Of a stretch of DNA of 42,870 bases, positions 8,135 to 16,275 are shown piece after piece; position 1 is the stretch's first letter; every line of letters begins with the position of its first letter. A program made the translations under genes and the position numbers. A model generated the notes under the pieces. The model saw only the letters and a program-made list of their open reading frames with translations, searched no databases and was not told where the DNA came from. The stretch spans positions 1-42,870 of IMG/VR virus record IMGVR_UViG_3300037200_000030, one strand, 5' to 3'. This stretch comes from a virus.

Positions 8135-8959
8135 GTGAACGCAGGAGAAGTAATCAATGACTGGAGACGTAACGTAAACGAACCGAACACAAATCGGTTC
8201 ACTGTTGCGGATTCTATTGATTTTCTCAACAAGGCCTGCGTTCAAGTAGCTATAGATCTTCCATACACCGAAGGCACATGGTCTTTCCCAACTATCATAA
8301 ATCAAAAAGAATATGCTATGTTGGAGACTGTGCGTATCCTACGTGTGTATATTCTAGGTACCCCAGATCCTTTAACAGGTCTGCAGGCTAAGCAACTTCT
8401 TGAGCCCTCAGATATCCCCTCTATGGAGGGTGATAATCAAAACTACTTTGATGCCTCTTCAGGCTTTCACCAAGGTAATCCTCCTCTTACTCCCCAATGG
8501 ATAGCAGAGAGACCTAAACCTTATCCAGATTTTCAGCATGGCCATAACCAACACGGGTATGGAAAATCCTCTCATATATGGAGATATGGTGATAAACCCA
8601 GATGGTACATGCGATATGGGAATATTGGCTTTGTCCCTCCTCCCAATGCTATCTATACTGTTAATGTGGATCATATCCCAGTTCCTCCCACGGTAGTTAC
8701 TACCTCCGATCTCTTAGAATTTGGTGAGGTATACAGAGACATTCTTGTCTTCAAGATGTCTGAATATTCTCGTCAAGCGGATGGATCTTCTGATGGTGAT
8801 AGAAATAATCAGAAGTACATGGCTAAGATGAAGCAGCAAAAGGAGTGGTGGGACAAGTTTCAGATCGCTAAACCTATGACTTTCATCCCCTGGGTTCGCC
8901 GTAACCAAAGTGGAGGCCGATACGGTCGTGGTAGAGGCGGATGGGGTGGAGAGTGGTAG
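8135..8959 (+). CDS. Probable head-tail adaptor protein
   Basis: A 274-residue protein starting with GTG three bases after the previous stop. The N-terminus (DSIDFLNKACVQVAIDLP) and the strand-rich SFPTIINQKEYAMLETVRIL resemble adaptor proteins that sit between portal and tail nozzle in short-tailed phages (T7 gp11 or SU10-adaptor type). The middle is Pro/His/Tyr-rich. A helical segment (FGEVYRDILVFKMSEYSRQA) is followed by a Lys-rich helix and a Gly/Arg-rich tail. It precedes a fibre gene and the nozzle candidate, the right order for this role. Identity is by pattern only. Confidence 0.55.
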   Translation: MNAGEVINDWRRNVNEPNTNRFTVADSIDFLNKACVQVAIDLPYTEGTWSFPTIINQKEYAMLETVRILRVYILGTPDPLTGLQAKQLLEPSDIPSMEGDNQNYFDASSGFHQGNPPLTPQWIAERPKPYPDFQHGHNQHGYGKSSHIWRYGDKPRWYMRYGNIGFVPPPNAIYTVNVDHIPVPPTVVTTSDLLEFGEVYRDILVFKMSEYSRQADGSSDGDRNNQKYMAKMKQQKEWWDKFQIAKPMTFIPWVRRNQSGGRYGRGRGGWGGEW

Positions 8960-8962
8960 ATC

Positions 8963-10270
8963 ATGGCCTTTGACTCAATCTTTCCTTTCCTACCATCGAG
9001 TGCTGGCACACCGCCACAGCTTTTTCCATACGATGTTGTTATCCACACAGCCTTCCCTGGGGTTGTATTTGAAGGTACAGAACCTAACGCTCTTTACCAA
9101 GAGATTCGTGAAGTAAATGGCTGTTTGTGGCTAGTTACAAACGCTCAATATAACGAGAATCTTCTACAGTGGGATCAAGAGGTTAACCAAAACACGACAC
9201 TACCTGCGTACGCTCTTGAGCTGTGCGACGGGGCAATGACTCGGTACTATTCACCTGCGACTCTTATACCAGATACGCCTATCACTTGGACTCCTCTTTG
9301 GACAGTCACTGCAACTGGTCTAATGGATAGCACACCTCTTGAGATTACAGGCGCGTCTGATCCGATGAATCAGTTACAGGTAACCTGGGACCCCGGTCCT
9401 GCCATAGCTCCCGTTGCACGTGAAGTAGATATCACTGACATAGACTCTTCGCCTAACTCGCTACTTGATAATCTCGTAGTGAATAGTGTCCAAGTATGGG
9501 CTGTTAATAAGGAAGGTGTCCTAGTAGCCGGTGATATTCCCTACGCGCGTATAACTGGCGCTCCTATTCCTCCAAGCTTCAATAACCCTACATTTACAGG
9601 GACATCCACCTTCGATGGTCCTGTCGTTATGAACGATGGCCTCACTGTTACGGCAGGAGCTACAACACTTGAAGGCACACTCAATTCTACATTAGGCTCT
9701 ACTCTAGCAGGCGGCACAACTGTAACGGGGGGAGAAGCTGTAACCGGAGGACTGAATACTGATACCTTTGGAGTTAGTGGTGCTTCCTTCTTTTATGGTC
9801 TCGCTACATTTAATGATGAAATTACAACTGACTCAATCACCGTTACAGGTCCTGCTGTATTTGATGGTACTTCTACCTTCAATGGGCCTGTAGTATTTAC
9901 AGACATGCCTATAGGAAGTGCTCAAGGATTTGGAGGAGTAGGTTTTACAGATACTGCTACCACAACTAATGTCACATATACTGTACCTGGAGTAGGTCAA
10001 GTATGGGATGTAGAGGTTACTATAGCATTAAATCTCAATGCTCCTTTAGTTACGGGAACGATAACATTAACAGGTACAGGAGGAACTGGGGGTGATGGGT
10101 ATGACGCCTATACACTTACCTTAACGAACCCAGGAGACAGTAATTATTGTCTCATCACTGGAGGTAGAGGATTAAGCGGTCAAACTTTAATTGCTACTGT
10201 AACTGTAACTGGTGGAACTATACTTAATGATAGCGTAAATGCTCATGGCACAGCTATAAGGCGTACCTAA
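8963..10270 (+). CDS. Tail fibre or spike-like protein with beta-repeat region
   Basis: A 435-residue protein. The first 170 residues look globular and may attach it to the tail. Residues about 200-330 are Gly/Thr/Val repeats of short strands (for example GTSTFDGPVVMND and, later, GTSTFNGPVVFTD) of the type that form trimeric beta-helical fibres. The C-terminal 100 residues form another beta domain (ATVTVTGGTILNDSVN). Such proteins bind host surface sugars. No chaperone or enzymatic signature was seen. Its stop overlaps the next start (TAATG). Confidence 0.6.
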   Translation: MAFDSIFPFLPSSAGTPPQLFPYDVVIHTAFPGVVFEGTEPNALYQEIREVNGCLWLVTNAQYNENLLQWDQEVNQNTTLPAYALELCDGAMTRYYSPATLIPDTPITWTPLWTVTATGLMDSTPLEITGASDPMNQLQVTWDPGPAIAPVAREVDITDIDSSPNSLLDNLVVNSVQVWAVNKEGVLVAGDIPYARITGAPIPPSFNNPTFTGTSTFDGPVVMNDGLTVTAGATTLEGTLNSTLGSTLAGGTTVTGGEAVTGGLNTDTFGVSGASFFYGLATFNDEITTDSITVTGPAVFDGTSTFNGPVVFTDMPIGSAQGFGGVGFTDTATTTNVTYTVPGVGQVWDVEVTIALNLNAPLVTGTITLTGTGGTGGDGYDAYTLTLTNPGDSNYCLITGGRGLSGQTLIATVTVTGGTILNDSVNAHGTAIRRT

Positions 10271-12117
10271 TGTCTGTTCAAACAGAAGAGGCTGGAGACC
10301 AAGTCGCGCCTATGCTCGTCGTTGGCCCAGTGATGGGTCTAGACATGACAACGGCACCTTTTCGTGTAGCACCTACGAATGTAATAGACTGTCAGAACCT
10401 CACTCCGAACGCTACCTATGGGTCTTATGAAACAGCCCTTGGCCGTACCTCAATGGGAGTGCTCCCAGGGCCTATAAATGGCTTCACAAAGTTCATCCGG
10501 CCTGGGGTGCCTGACACCTACATCTTTGCCGTAGACTTCGGAGGTATCGGAACACTTTGGCATGGACCTATTAATGGTCCCTACGTCCAGTTCGCCACTC
10601 CTGTTCCACTAGCCCCAGGTCTGAATTCACAGTTTGTCTTCTCCTATCAGTGGTGTTTCTTTAACAATTCAGTTGACATACCCCTAAAGATCGACCTTGA
10701 CTTAAATGTCACATACTGGGGTATTGTACCTCCTGATGCTGCACCTATTTTAACCGCAGATGGTGCTGCTGATATGAACGGAACATACTACTACATCATA
10801 ACTTTTGGATCTGTTACCCCTCTCTACTCTATTGAGTCATCAGAAGGCCCTGACTCCCTACCGATCACTGTCACAGGCACTGGTGTTACGTTAACTGGTA
10901 TACCTGTCAGTCCTGACCCGCAAGTGACCGAGAGAAACATCTACCGCATCGGCGGATCTCAAGGACAGTTCTTTTTAGTAGGAACTATTCCAGACAACGT
11001 AACAACAACTTTTACCGACACCTTAGCAGATAACCTGATAGGTATCACTCCCGGCACAGGACAGCTTCTAACGCCCCAAAGGGACCCTCCTCTACCCTTC
11101 CTGTGGATGTGTACACATCAGGAGCGTATATGGGGATGGGGCTCTGCTACGGACCCGTCTATCGTGTACTACTCTAATTTAGATGAACCTACAGGGTTTG
11201 ATCTGTATGTCGCTGGTTACATTGTTGTTGGTGAGAACTCATTTAATGATGGTGCGAATGGGATGAGCAGTGAAGGGTCGGTTCTTATCCTAAACAAGGA
11301 TAGAACAGTCTATGCTGTTTATGGGTCGTCAAATGCCGATTTTCAGGCTATCAAACTCGCTGATACAGGCTGTCGGAGTGGTCTATCCGTAGCCACTCTT
11401 GACGGTGTCACTGCATGGATCAACAGACGGGGTATTTGGTTCTGTAGCGGTACGACACCCCAGAATATGAGTGACGGGGCCTATCAGGTTTCTAACATCA
11501 AATCTTTCATTTTATCCCTAACCGATGCCGATCTAGATCAGGCTGTAGGATGGTGGTATGATCGCATGTACCACATCAGTTTCCCCACTTTGAATGTCAC
11601 TTACTTCTTTGATCTGCGTGGACAAGGCTGGTGGAGACTCGGATGGGCTACGGATCACGTTTATGTTGACGTAGAGGCTAATGAGCTACCATCTAACGGA
11701 GTGGCTCTCCAGGTGTTAGGAGTGAACCTCCAGACCATCGGAGAGTTCGACCAGTGGTTCACAGGCGGTACTGATCTAGGCCTACCAATTATGGCCTATC
11801 TAACGTCGCGCGTTACAGATGGTGGGGACTCCGCAACGGAAAAAATCATACGGTTTGGAGAAGTTATCGCGCCTCCCCAGCCTGGCATGGTCTTTTTAAC
11901 ATGCATCGCCAACCCCGGCACTTTTGAGATCTTTAACCAAATTGGCTTCAACCTGGCAGACGAGTTACGGCACCAGGAGAGCTGGCCCCAAGCCATGCGT
12001 GGTTCTGAGGTGCAGCTTCAGCTCCGTACGTTCTCTTCTGTACAGATACAAATTGAGTCCTGTACGATATATGCATACGTTGATCGTAAGCTTATCCAAG
12101 ACATCCCAACAGCCTGA
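10270..12117 (+). CDS. Probable tail nozzle / tail tubular protein
   Basis: A 615-residue protein with the features of short-tail nozzle proteins (T7 gp12 or P22 gp10 type). An opening segment has GLDMTTAPFRVAPTNVIDCQ, then the GSYETALGRTSMG pattern near residue 55. Long beta-propeller-like strands follow (LPFLWMCTHQERIWGWGSAT, a Trp/Gly-rich blade; GVTAWINRRGIWFCSG). The length is near that family (about 500-800). These proteins close the tail channel until ejection. The position after the adaptor and before internal proteins supports the call. Confidence 0.65.
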   Translation: MSVQTEEAGDQVAPMLVVGPVMGLDMTTAPFRVAPTNVIDCQNLTPNATYGSYETALGRTSMGVLPGPINGFTKFIRPGVPDTYIFAVDFGGIGTLWHGPINGPYVQFATPVPLAPGLNSQFVFSYQWCFFNNSVDIPLKIDLDLNVTYWGIVPPDAAPILTADGAADMNGTYYYIITFGSVTPLYSIESSEGPDSLPITVTGTGVTLTGIPVSPDPQVTERNIYRIGGSQGQFFLVGTIPDNVTTTFTDTLADNLIGITPGTGQLLTPQRDPPLPFLWMCTHQERIWGWGSATDPSIVYYSNLDEPTGFDLYVAGYIVVGENSFNDGANGMSSEGSVLILNKDRTVYAVYGSSNADFQAIKLADTGCRSGLSVATLDGVTAWINRRGIWFCSGTTPQNMSDGAYQVSNIKSFILSLTDADLDQAVGWWYDRMYHISFPTLNVTYFFDLRGQGWWRLGWATDHVYVDVEANELPSNGVALQVLGVNLQTIGEFDQWFTGGTDLGLPIMAYLTSRVTDGGDSATEKIIRFGEVIAPPQPGMVFLTCIANPGTFEIFNQIGFNLADELRHQESWPQAMRGSEVQLQLRTFSSVQIQIESCTIYAYVDRKLIQDIPTA

Positions 12118-12125
12118 GGTGATTT

Positions 12126-12635
12126 ATGCCACAGCCTCCTACTAATACAATCGGCGCTACGAGAAATGTAGGGACCTTCTCATCTGGAGAAGGTTATCTC
12201 CTCACAAAAGGGCTTACAAACGTCGCCAAATCTAACAGTCCTAACCCCTCTAACAGTCCACCCGTTATTATAGGAACGGACTCGGCGAACATTGACTTAG
12301 TGGCTAACCCACTTAACCTTCTATCTTTTCCAAATATCGTAAATCGTCAGACGTTTCTCGTTCCGGCCAACAACTTGAAGTCAAAGAACCTCAAGATGAC
12401 AATACCCATGGGAGGTACCCTTACTTACTCACTCTCTGGAGGAGGAGGACTGGCTGCTCCAGTAGTGACCATGCAGTCTATTGTGAACGGGGTGATAGGT
12501 AAGGACAGGATAATTACAGGCGTATCAGGCGGAACACTGACCTTGGGTCCTGGCACCTATAAGGCGTTCCGGGCTCAAGTACCTCTTACCGTGACCACAG
12601 GGGCGGTCTACGCGACTCTGAATTACCAAGTCTAA
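12126..12635 (+). CDS. Small beta-rich virion protein, unknown role
   Basis: A 169-residue protein with Ser/Asn/Pro-rich N-terminal 50 residues and a beta-rich remainder (LTYSLSGGGGLAAPVVTMQS, and TLTLGPGTYKAFRAQVPLTV). It starts nine bases after the nozzle gene. A tail accessory or fibre-attachment role is plausible from position. No motif was recognised. Confidence 0.55.
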   Translation: MPQPPTNTIGATRNVGTFSSGEGYLLTKGLTNVAKSNSPNPSNSPPVIIGTDSANIDLVANPLNLLSFPNIVNRQTFLVPANNLKSKNLKMTIPMGGTLTYSLSGGGGLAAPVVTMQSIVNGVIGKDRIITGVSGGTLTLGPGTYKAFRAQVPLTVTTGAVYATLNYQV

Positions 12636-12667
12636 TGTGCTAAGATTGAGCTAGGTAGGAGGAGATC

Positions 12668-12850
12668 ATGTTTCAGTCAATTATACCCAATCCTAAGAAT
12701 GTGATGTCTGCCTATAGTATAGCTAAACTCAAGTCCAGCTATCCTATCACTGTGCCAAAACACCAGTATCAAGGGCACTATGGCGCACAAGGCAAGTACT
12801 ACGGCCAATTCGCTGCAAAAATCAACCCTTTTAAGGGAGGAGCTAAATAA
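12668..12850 (+). CDS. Small basic protein, unknown function
   Basis: A 60-residue basic protein rich in Lys, Tyr, Gln and Ile. AGGAGGAG lies just upstream of its ATG, a strong ribosome site that supports translation. It overlaps the next gene by one base (TAATG), as part of a run of three small basic genes. No similarity was recognised. Confidence 0.6.
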   Translation: MFQSIIPNPKNVMSAYSIAKLKSSYPITVPKHQYQGHYGAQGKYYGQFAAKINPFKGGAK

Positions 12851-13065
12851 TGCCTGGAATACCTAAAGACTACAAGGCCAAACAGGGACAGATTGAGTTT
12901 TATCAAGGTAATGGAAATGGGAACGGAGGCTCTGCTCCAGCAAGTACGAAAAAGACCAACGGCAAGAAAAAGCCCAAAGGTAAGCCAGCTCCTGTTGCAA
13001 GGAAAAACAACAGCACGAGAACGAGCTTCATGGATGACATGTGGAAGGGTACGAGAGGTCAGTAA
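12850..13065 (+). CDS. Small Lys/Gly/Asn-rich protein, unknown function
   Basis: A 71-residue, strongly basic protein. It has a GNGNGNGG stretch, then a KKTNGKKKPKGKP block and a C-terminal FMDDMWKGTRGQ. It is joined to both neighbours by one-base TAATG overlaps. Probably disordered and possibly DNA-binding; nothing more can be said. Confidence 0.6.
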   Translation: MPGIPKDYKAKQGQIEFYQGNGNGNGGSAPASTKKTNGKKKPKGKPAPVARKNNSTRTSFMDDMWKGTRGQ

Positions 13066-13268
13066 TGGCAAACGGTAGTATAGTCCCTGGAGGTAAGCCT
13101 GCCAAGAAAAAGAGCATGTTCCAAAAGCTTGGCAAGGATGTCGGGAACATAGGAAAAGGGATAGGGAAAGCCTTTACCGCTAAGAAGGGCGGTAAGGGCA
13201 AAATGGGGATGAAGAAACCGGGCGGAATGAAACCAGTGACGATGAAGGGTTTCGGAAGTGGGAGTTAG
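13065..13268 (+). CDS. Small Lys/Gly-rich protein, unknown function
   Basis: A 67-residue basic protein. The ATG at 13065 overlaps the previous stop (TAATG); a longer version from 13041 would need a poor start inside the previous gene. The sequence alternates Gly and Lys (GNIGKGIGKAFTAKKGGKGK), then GGMKP repeats. It could be a membrane-active or DNA-binding internal protein. No family was recognised. Confidence 0.6.
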   Translation: MANGSIVPGGKPAKKKSMFQKLGKDVGNIGKGIGKAFTAKKGGKGKMGMKKPGGMKPVTMKGFGSGS

Positions 13269-13270
13269 CG

Positions 13271-13654
13271 ATGGGGATGATGCCGCCAGGCGGTCAGCAA
13301 GGGGCTCAACAGGGCCAACAGCAGGGTCAGCAACAGGGGCAAGGGCAGCAGAAGGGGCAGCGGGGTCAACAGCAGCAAGCTCCTGCAAATGTGCCTCCAG
13401 AGGCTCTCATGGCCCTGTTGTCCTTTTTGATGCAGAAGGGGGGAGATACGAAACCTGGGGAGCCTGCTCCCGCACAGGCTACAGACGTATCTCAGGGGAA
13501 TCTCACGCAGATTCTTCCTATGCTCATGAAGATGCTCTCCCAGAATCCTCAACAGGCTCAGGGGCAGCAGGCTCTACAGCAGGGACAGCAGCAGGCTAAA
13601 CAGCCTCCTCAGATTCTCCAAATGCTCTCTCAGCTTGGCTTGGGGATAAAATAA
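13271..13654 (+). CDS. Gln-rich low-complexity protein, probable internal virion component
   Basis: A 127-residue protein whose first 40 residues are nearly all Gln and Gly. Two short helical segments follow (VPPEALMALLSFLMQKGG; LTQILPMLMKMLSQNPQQ), then a second Gln-rich run. The repetitive CAG/CAA composition is unlike the rest of the genome. The protein ends in a TAATG overlap with the next gene. Helical Gln/Ala-rich proteins after the nozzle gene are typical of ejection-protein clusters, hence the tentative role. Confidence 0.55.
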   Translation: MGMMPPGGQQGAQQGQQQGQQQGQGQQKGQRGQQQQAPANVPPEALMALLSFLMQKGGDTKPGEPAPAQATDVSQGNLTQILPMLMKMLSQNPQQAQGQQALQQGQQQAKQPPQILQMLSQLGLGIK

Positions 13655-14082
13655 TGGAGAAGTATTACATAACCCGTATTAAGCATGAAGAAGCTCTTCC
13701 ATTTGCTTTGGAATACACAGATAAAGCAGGTCTTCCGTTCCCTTATGAATGGGCTGAGACTTGGAAAAATTATATAGTCTGGTATGGGACAAGGGAACAT
13801 CATGGGGATATTAAAGGCGTCCTTGGTTTAATGATGTCGAGTAAACTGCCCAATGAACTGTGTGCTGTGGGATTATATGGAGATCCAAAGTCCATAAAGA
13901 TGTTGTTAAACTATTTTTTAGGTTTTGAGCACACTCATAAATTTGGACATGTTGAAGTTAGCAACAAGGCCTGGCATAAAGCTCTTGAAAAGAGATATTT
14001 CAAGATCTCTTCTGAGCCAGAGGTGACTTCTATAGGTACTGAAGTTTTTTTGGCTGAGTACGTAGGGGCTAGTCATGAGTAG
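13654..14082 (+). CDS. Possible GNAT-like virion-region protein
   Basis: A 142-residue protein with a beta-alpha pattern loosely like an N-acetyltransferase. It has a central strand pair DIKGVLGLMMSSKLPNELCA, a helix SIKMLLNYFLGFE, and a late VEVSNKAWHKALEKRYFKI that recalls the N...LYxKxGF element of GNATs. No clear acetyl-CoA P-loop (RxxGxG) is visible, so it would be inactive or divergent. T7 gp13, a virion protein at a similar place, also belongs to a GNAT-like family. It has no low-complexity sequence, unlike its neighbours. The acetyltransferase link is uncertain. Confidence 0.5.
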   Translation: MEKYYITRIKHEEALPFALEYTDKAGLPFPYEWAETWKNYIVWYGTREHHGDIKGVLGLMMSSKLPNELCAVGLYGDPKSIKMLLNYFLGFEHTHKFGHVEVSNKAWHKALEKRYFKISSEPEVTSIGTEVFLAEYVGASHE

Positions 14083-14929
14083 TGGCAGTGGCGGAGCAGC
14101 TCAAGGAGCTATGCAGACCGCCCTTCAAAATCAGGGACAAGCTGCTCAAGGTATACAGGCAGGCGCAACTTCTCTACAGAACACGGCAGGACAGCTTAAC
14201 TCTGCTCTACCGGCTACGATGACTGGTATTCAAGGGGCTATCGCTAGTGGCGGAAATCAACAAGGCACAACTGGTGTGAATCAGAACGCTGTAGGTCAGC
14301 AGGCCATAAATTATGACACGAACACGAGTGCGACAAACCTCTCACAGGCTAACCCTGCGCTTCAGAATTTCTATTCTGGAGAGATGAAAAATGGGCTGAA
14401 TCAACAGACGCAACTTAACGCTCAGAACCAGCTTCAGCAGCAGCTAGGGCAGCAGGAGGCACAACTTAGCAACTCTGCACAACCTGGGGTGAATCAGAAC
14501 AATCAGAAGCAGCAGATGCAGAACGCAGAGTTAGGGCAGAGTGCTAACCTAGCTGGGTCACTGGCAGGGCAGAATCAAACTACTATGCAGCAGGGAGCAC
14601 AAGGAGTGGCCTCTACGGCAGGGGGGCTTGATACCCAGACCATGAACATGCTTCAGAGTGCTCTCTCGGGGAGTCAAGGCCTCAACACCTCCTCACTGCA
14701 GAATTTGATGTCGGTTCTTGGCCTAGGTACCTCGGCTGCTTCTCAAGGTGCTTCGGCTACTGAGGGCTCTAACAGCGCACTTGGAGGCCTGTTCTCAGGT
14801 TATGGTACACAGGCGACAAACTTCGGAGCACAGGCGCAACAAAACGAACAAGCTACGGGTCTAAGTTTTGGGCAGTTAATAGGGGGAATAGGTAGTGCAG
14901 CAGGTTCTGCTGCTAAGGCAGGGGCATGA
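14075..14929 (+). CDS. Gln/Ala/Ser-rich internal virion (ejection) protein candidate
   Basis: A 284-residue protein almost entirely Gln, Ala, Ser, Asn and Gly, predicted as long helices (LNAQNQLQQQLGQQEAQLSN). It ends in a glycine-zipper-like hydrophobic segment (FGQLIGGIGSAAGSAAKAGA). This profile is typical of podoviral internal proteins that leave the head with the DNA and form a conduit through the cell envelope. It overlaps the previous gene by eight bases and the next by four (ATGA), so it is translated together with the ATP-grasp gene that follows. Confidence 0.6.
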   Translation: MSSGSGGAAQGAMQTALQNQGQAAQGIQAGATSLQNTAGQLNSALPATMTGIQGAIASGGNQQGTTGVNQNAVGQQAINYDTNTSATNLSQANPALQNFYSGEMKNGLNQQTQLNAQNQLQQQLGQQEAQLSNSAQPGVNQNNQKQQMQNAELGQSANLAGSLAGQNQTTMQQGAQGVASTAGGLDTQTMNMLQSALSGSQGLNTSSLQNLMSVLGLGTSAASQGASATEGSNSALGGLFSGYGTQATNFGAQAQQNEQATGLSFGQLIGGIGSAAGSAAKAGA

Positions 14930-16266
14930 CACAGTTCGCATACTACTCGGAAGGTGCTGCTTCTGTCTCCTGGGCTAGAAGACTTTATGATGAAGGTCAT
15001 GATGTTCTTTTCTACATCCCTGAGAAAGTATCAAGCAAGATCGGCGAGAATATAGTTCCTAAAACTCAGAATAAGGAAGAATGGCTGGAGTGGGGTGGGA
15101 GGTCTACTGATACTATTTATTTTTTTGATGCTACTGGCTCTGGAGAACTTGGTGATACCCTAAGAAAGCAAGGTAAACATGTTATCGGTGCGGGCAAATT
15201 TATGGATAAGCTTGAAAAGGATAGAGTATTCGGAGAAACACTGGCTAAAAAGGTGGGTATTACATGTCCTCCTGCAAAAAGTTTTAATTCGATATCTGCT
15301 GTATTAGCACATCTTGAAACAGATCCCCAACAAGAATCTGGTGATGGTGGATGGGCTTGGAAATCTGACAAGTACTTAGGATCTGACGCTACAATTGTGG
15401 CTAAAGATACTGAAGAAGTAAAGGAGCACTTAGAACATGTTAAAGAACGCTTTGGAGATAATGTTAAGTGCATCCTACAGGAAAAGATCAAAGGCGTCGC
15501 GGTATCGACAGCTCGCTGGTTTGACGGTAGGGTGTTTGTTGGCCCGTTTGAAGGAACTATTGAGAACAAGAAATTTATGAACGGTGACAAGGGACCTGCT
15601 ACAGGGTGCTCCTTGAACACTGTTTGGTTTTACCCTGACATCCCTCGTGTGGCCTATGAACTCAAGTGGATGGGGTTAGAGTCTGAGTTCAGGGATAACG
15701 ACGCTCCACCTGGATTGTATGACATAAATGCCATACTTGACAAGGAGCACGCTTGGTTCCTTGAGTGGACTCCGCGCCTTGGTATAGACAGTGAGCTAGC
15801 TTCACAGCGGGGCATAACCTCCCTCTCAGGGTTCTTGGAAGCCTTAGTACATGGGCAGAATGTAGATCACTTCTTTAAGGTAGATACTGCTTACCATGGG
15901 GTTAGGATTTCAATACCTCCATACCCTAATGAATTTAAGGAGTTGGCAGAGTTAGGAGACAAGAACCCTGCTAAAGGGGTCCGGGTTAGGAACTACGATG
16001 GTACGTGGGATAAGTTCTTTGTAAATGTAGGATGTGCCTGGGATGAGAAGACAGGTCTGTATGTTGTATGCCCTTTTGGATTCATAGGTGCATGCGTTAC
16101 TGATTCTACTTCTATAAAGAAGGGCTTCGAGAAGATCTATAAGTTTTTAGAGAAGTTATCTGTACAGGACCTACAGTACCGCACAGACGCGGCAGATGTT
16201 ATACTTAAAGACGTTCAAAGCATAATGAAGTATGGATGGGATCTGACGCCCGTTCTAGAGCGGTAG
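14926..16266 (+). CDS. PurD-like ATP-grasp ligase embedded in the virion operon
   Basis: A 446-residue protein that follows the layout of phosphoribosylamine-glycine ligase (PurD). The N-domain ends with LRKQGKHVIGAGKFMDKLEK (PurD: LRxxGxxxxGPxxxAAxLExSK). Then come GWAWKSDKYLGSDATIV (ATP lysine region; the usual Gly-rich loop is altered), ILQEKIKGVAVSTARWFDGR, NGDKGPATGCSLN (PurD: DGDTGPNTGGMG) and FLEWTPRLG (PurD: EfNpRfGDPE; metal Glu kept, Asn replaced by Thr). Family members join a carboxylate to an amine using ATP through an acyl-phosphate. No other purine genes are present. It starts in an ATGA overlap with an ejection-protein candidate and is followed by another virion protein. Its substrate is unknown. 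Confidence 0.75.
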   Translation: MTQFAYYSEGAASVSWARRLYDEGHDVLFYIPEKVSSKIGENIVPKTQNKEEWLEWGGRSTDTIYFFDATGSGELGDTLRKQGKHVIGAGKFMDKLEKDRVFGETLAKKVGITCPPAKSFNSISAVLAHLETDPQQESGDGGWAWKSDKYLGSDATIVAKDTEEVKEHLEHVKERFGDNVKCILQEKIKGVAVSTARWFDGRVFVGPFEGTIENKKFMNGDKGPATGCSLNTVWFYPDIPRVAYELKWMGLESEFRDNDAPPGLYDINAILDKEHAWFLEWTPRLGIDSELASQRGITSLSGFLEALVHGQNVDHFFKVDTAYHGVRISIPPYPNEFKELAELGDKNPAKGVRVRNYDGTWDKFFVNVGCAWDEKTGLYVVCPFGFIGACVTDSTSIKKGFEKIYKFLEKLSVQDLQYRTDAADVILKDVQSIMKYGWDLTPVLER

Positions 16267-16275
16267 GAGGCTATT

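Noticed and set aside
15117-15620. 167-codon minus-strand ORF inside the ATP-grasp gene
   Set aside because: Antisense to a conserved enzyme; no motif and no neighbouring minus-strand gene or promoter.
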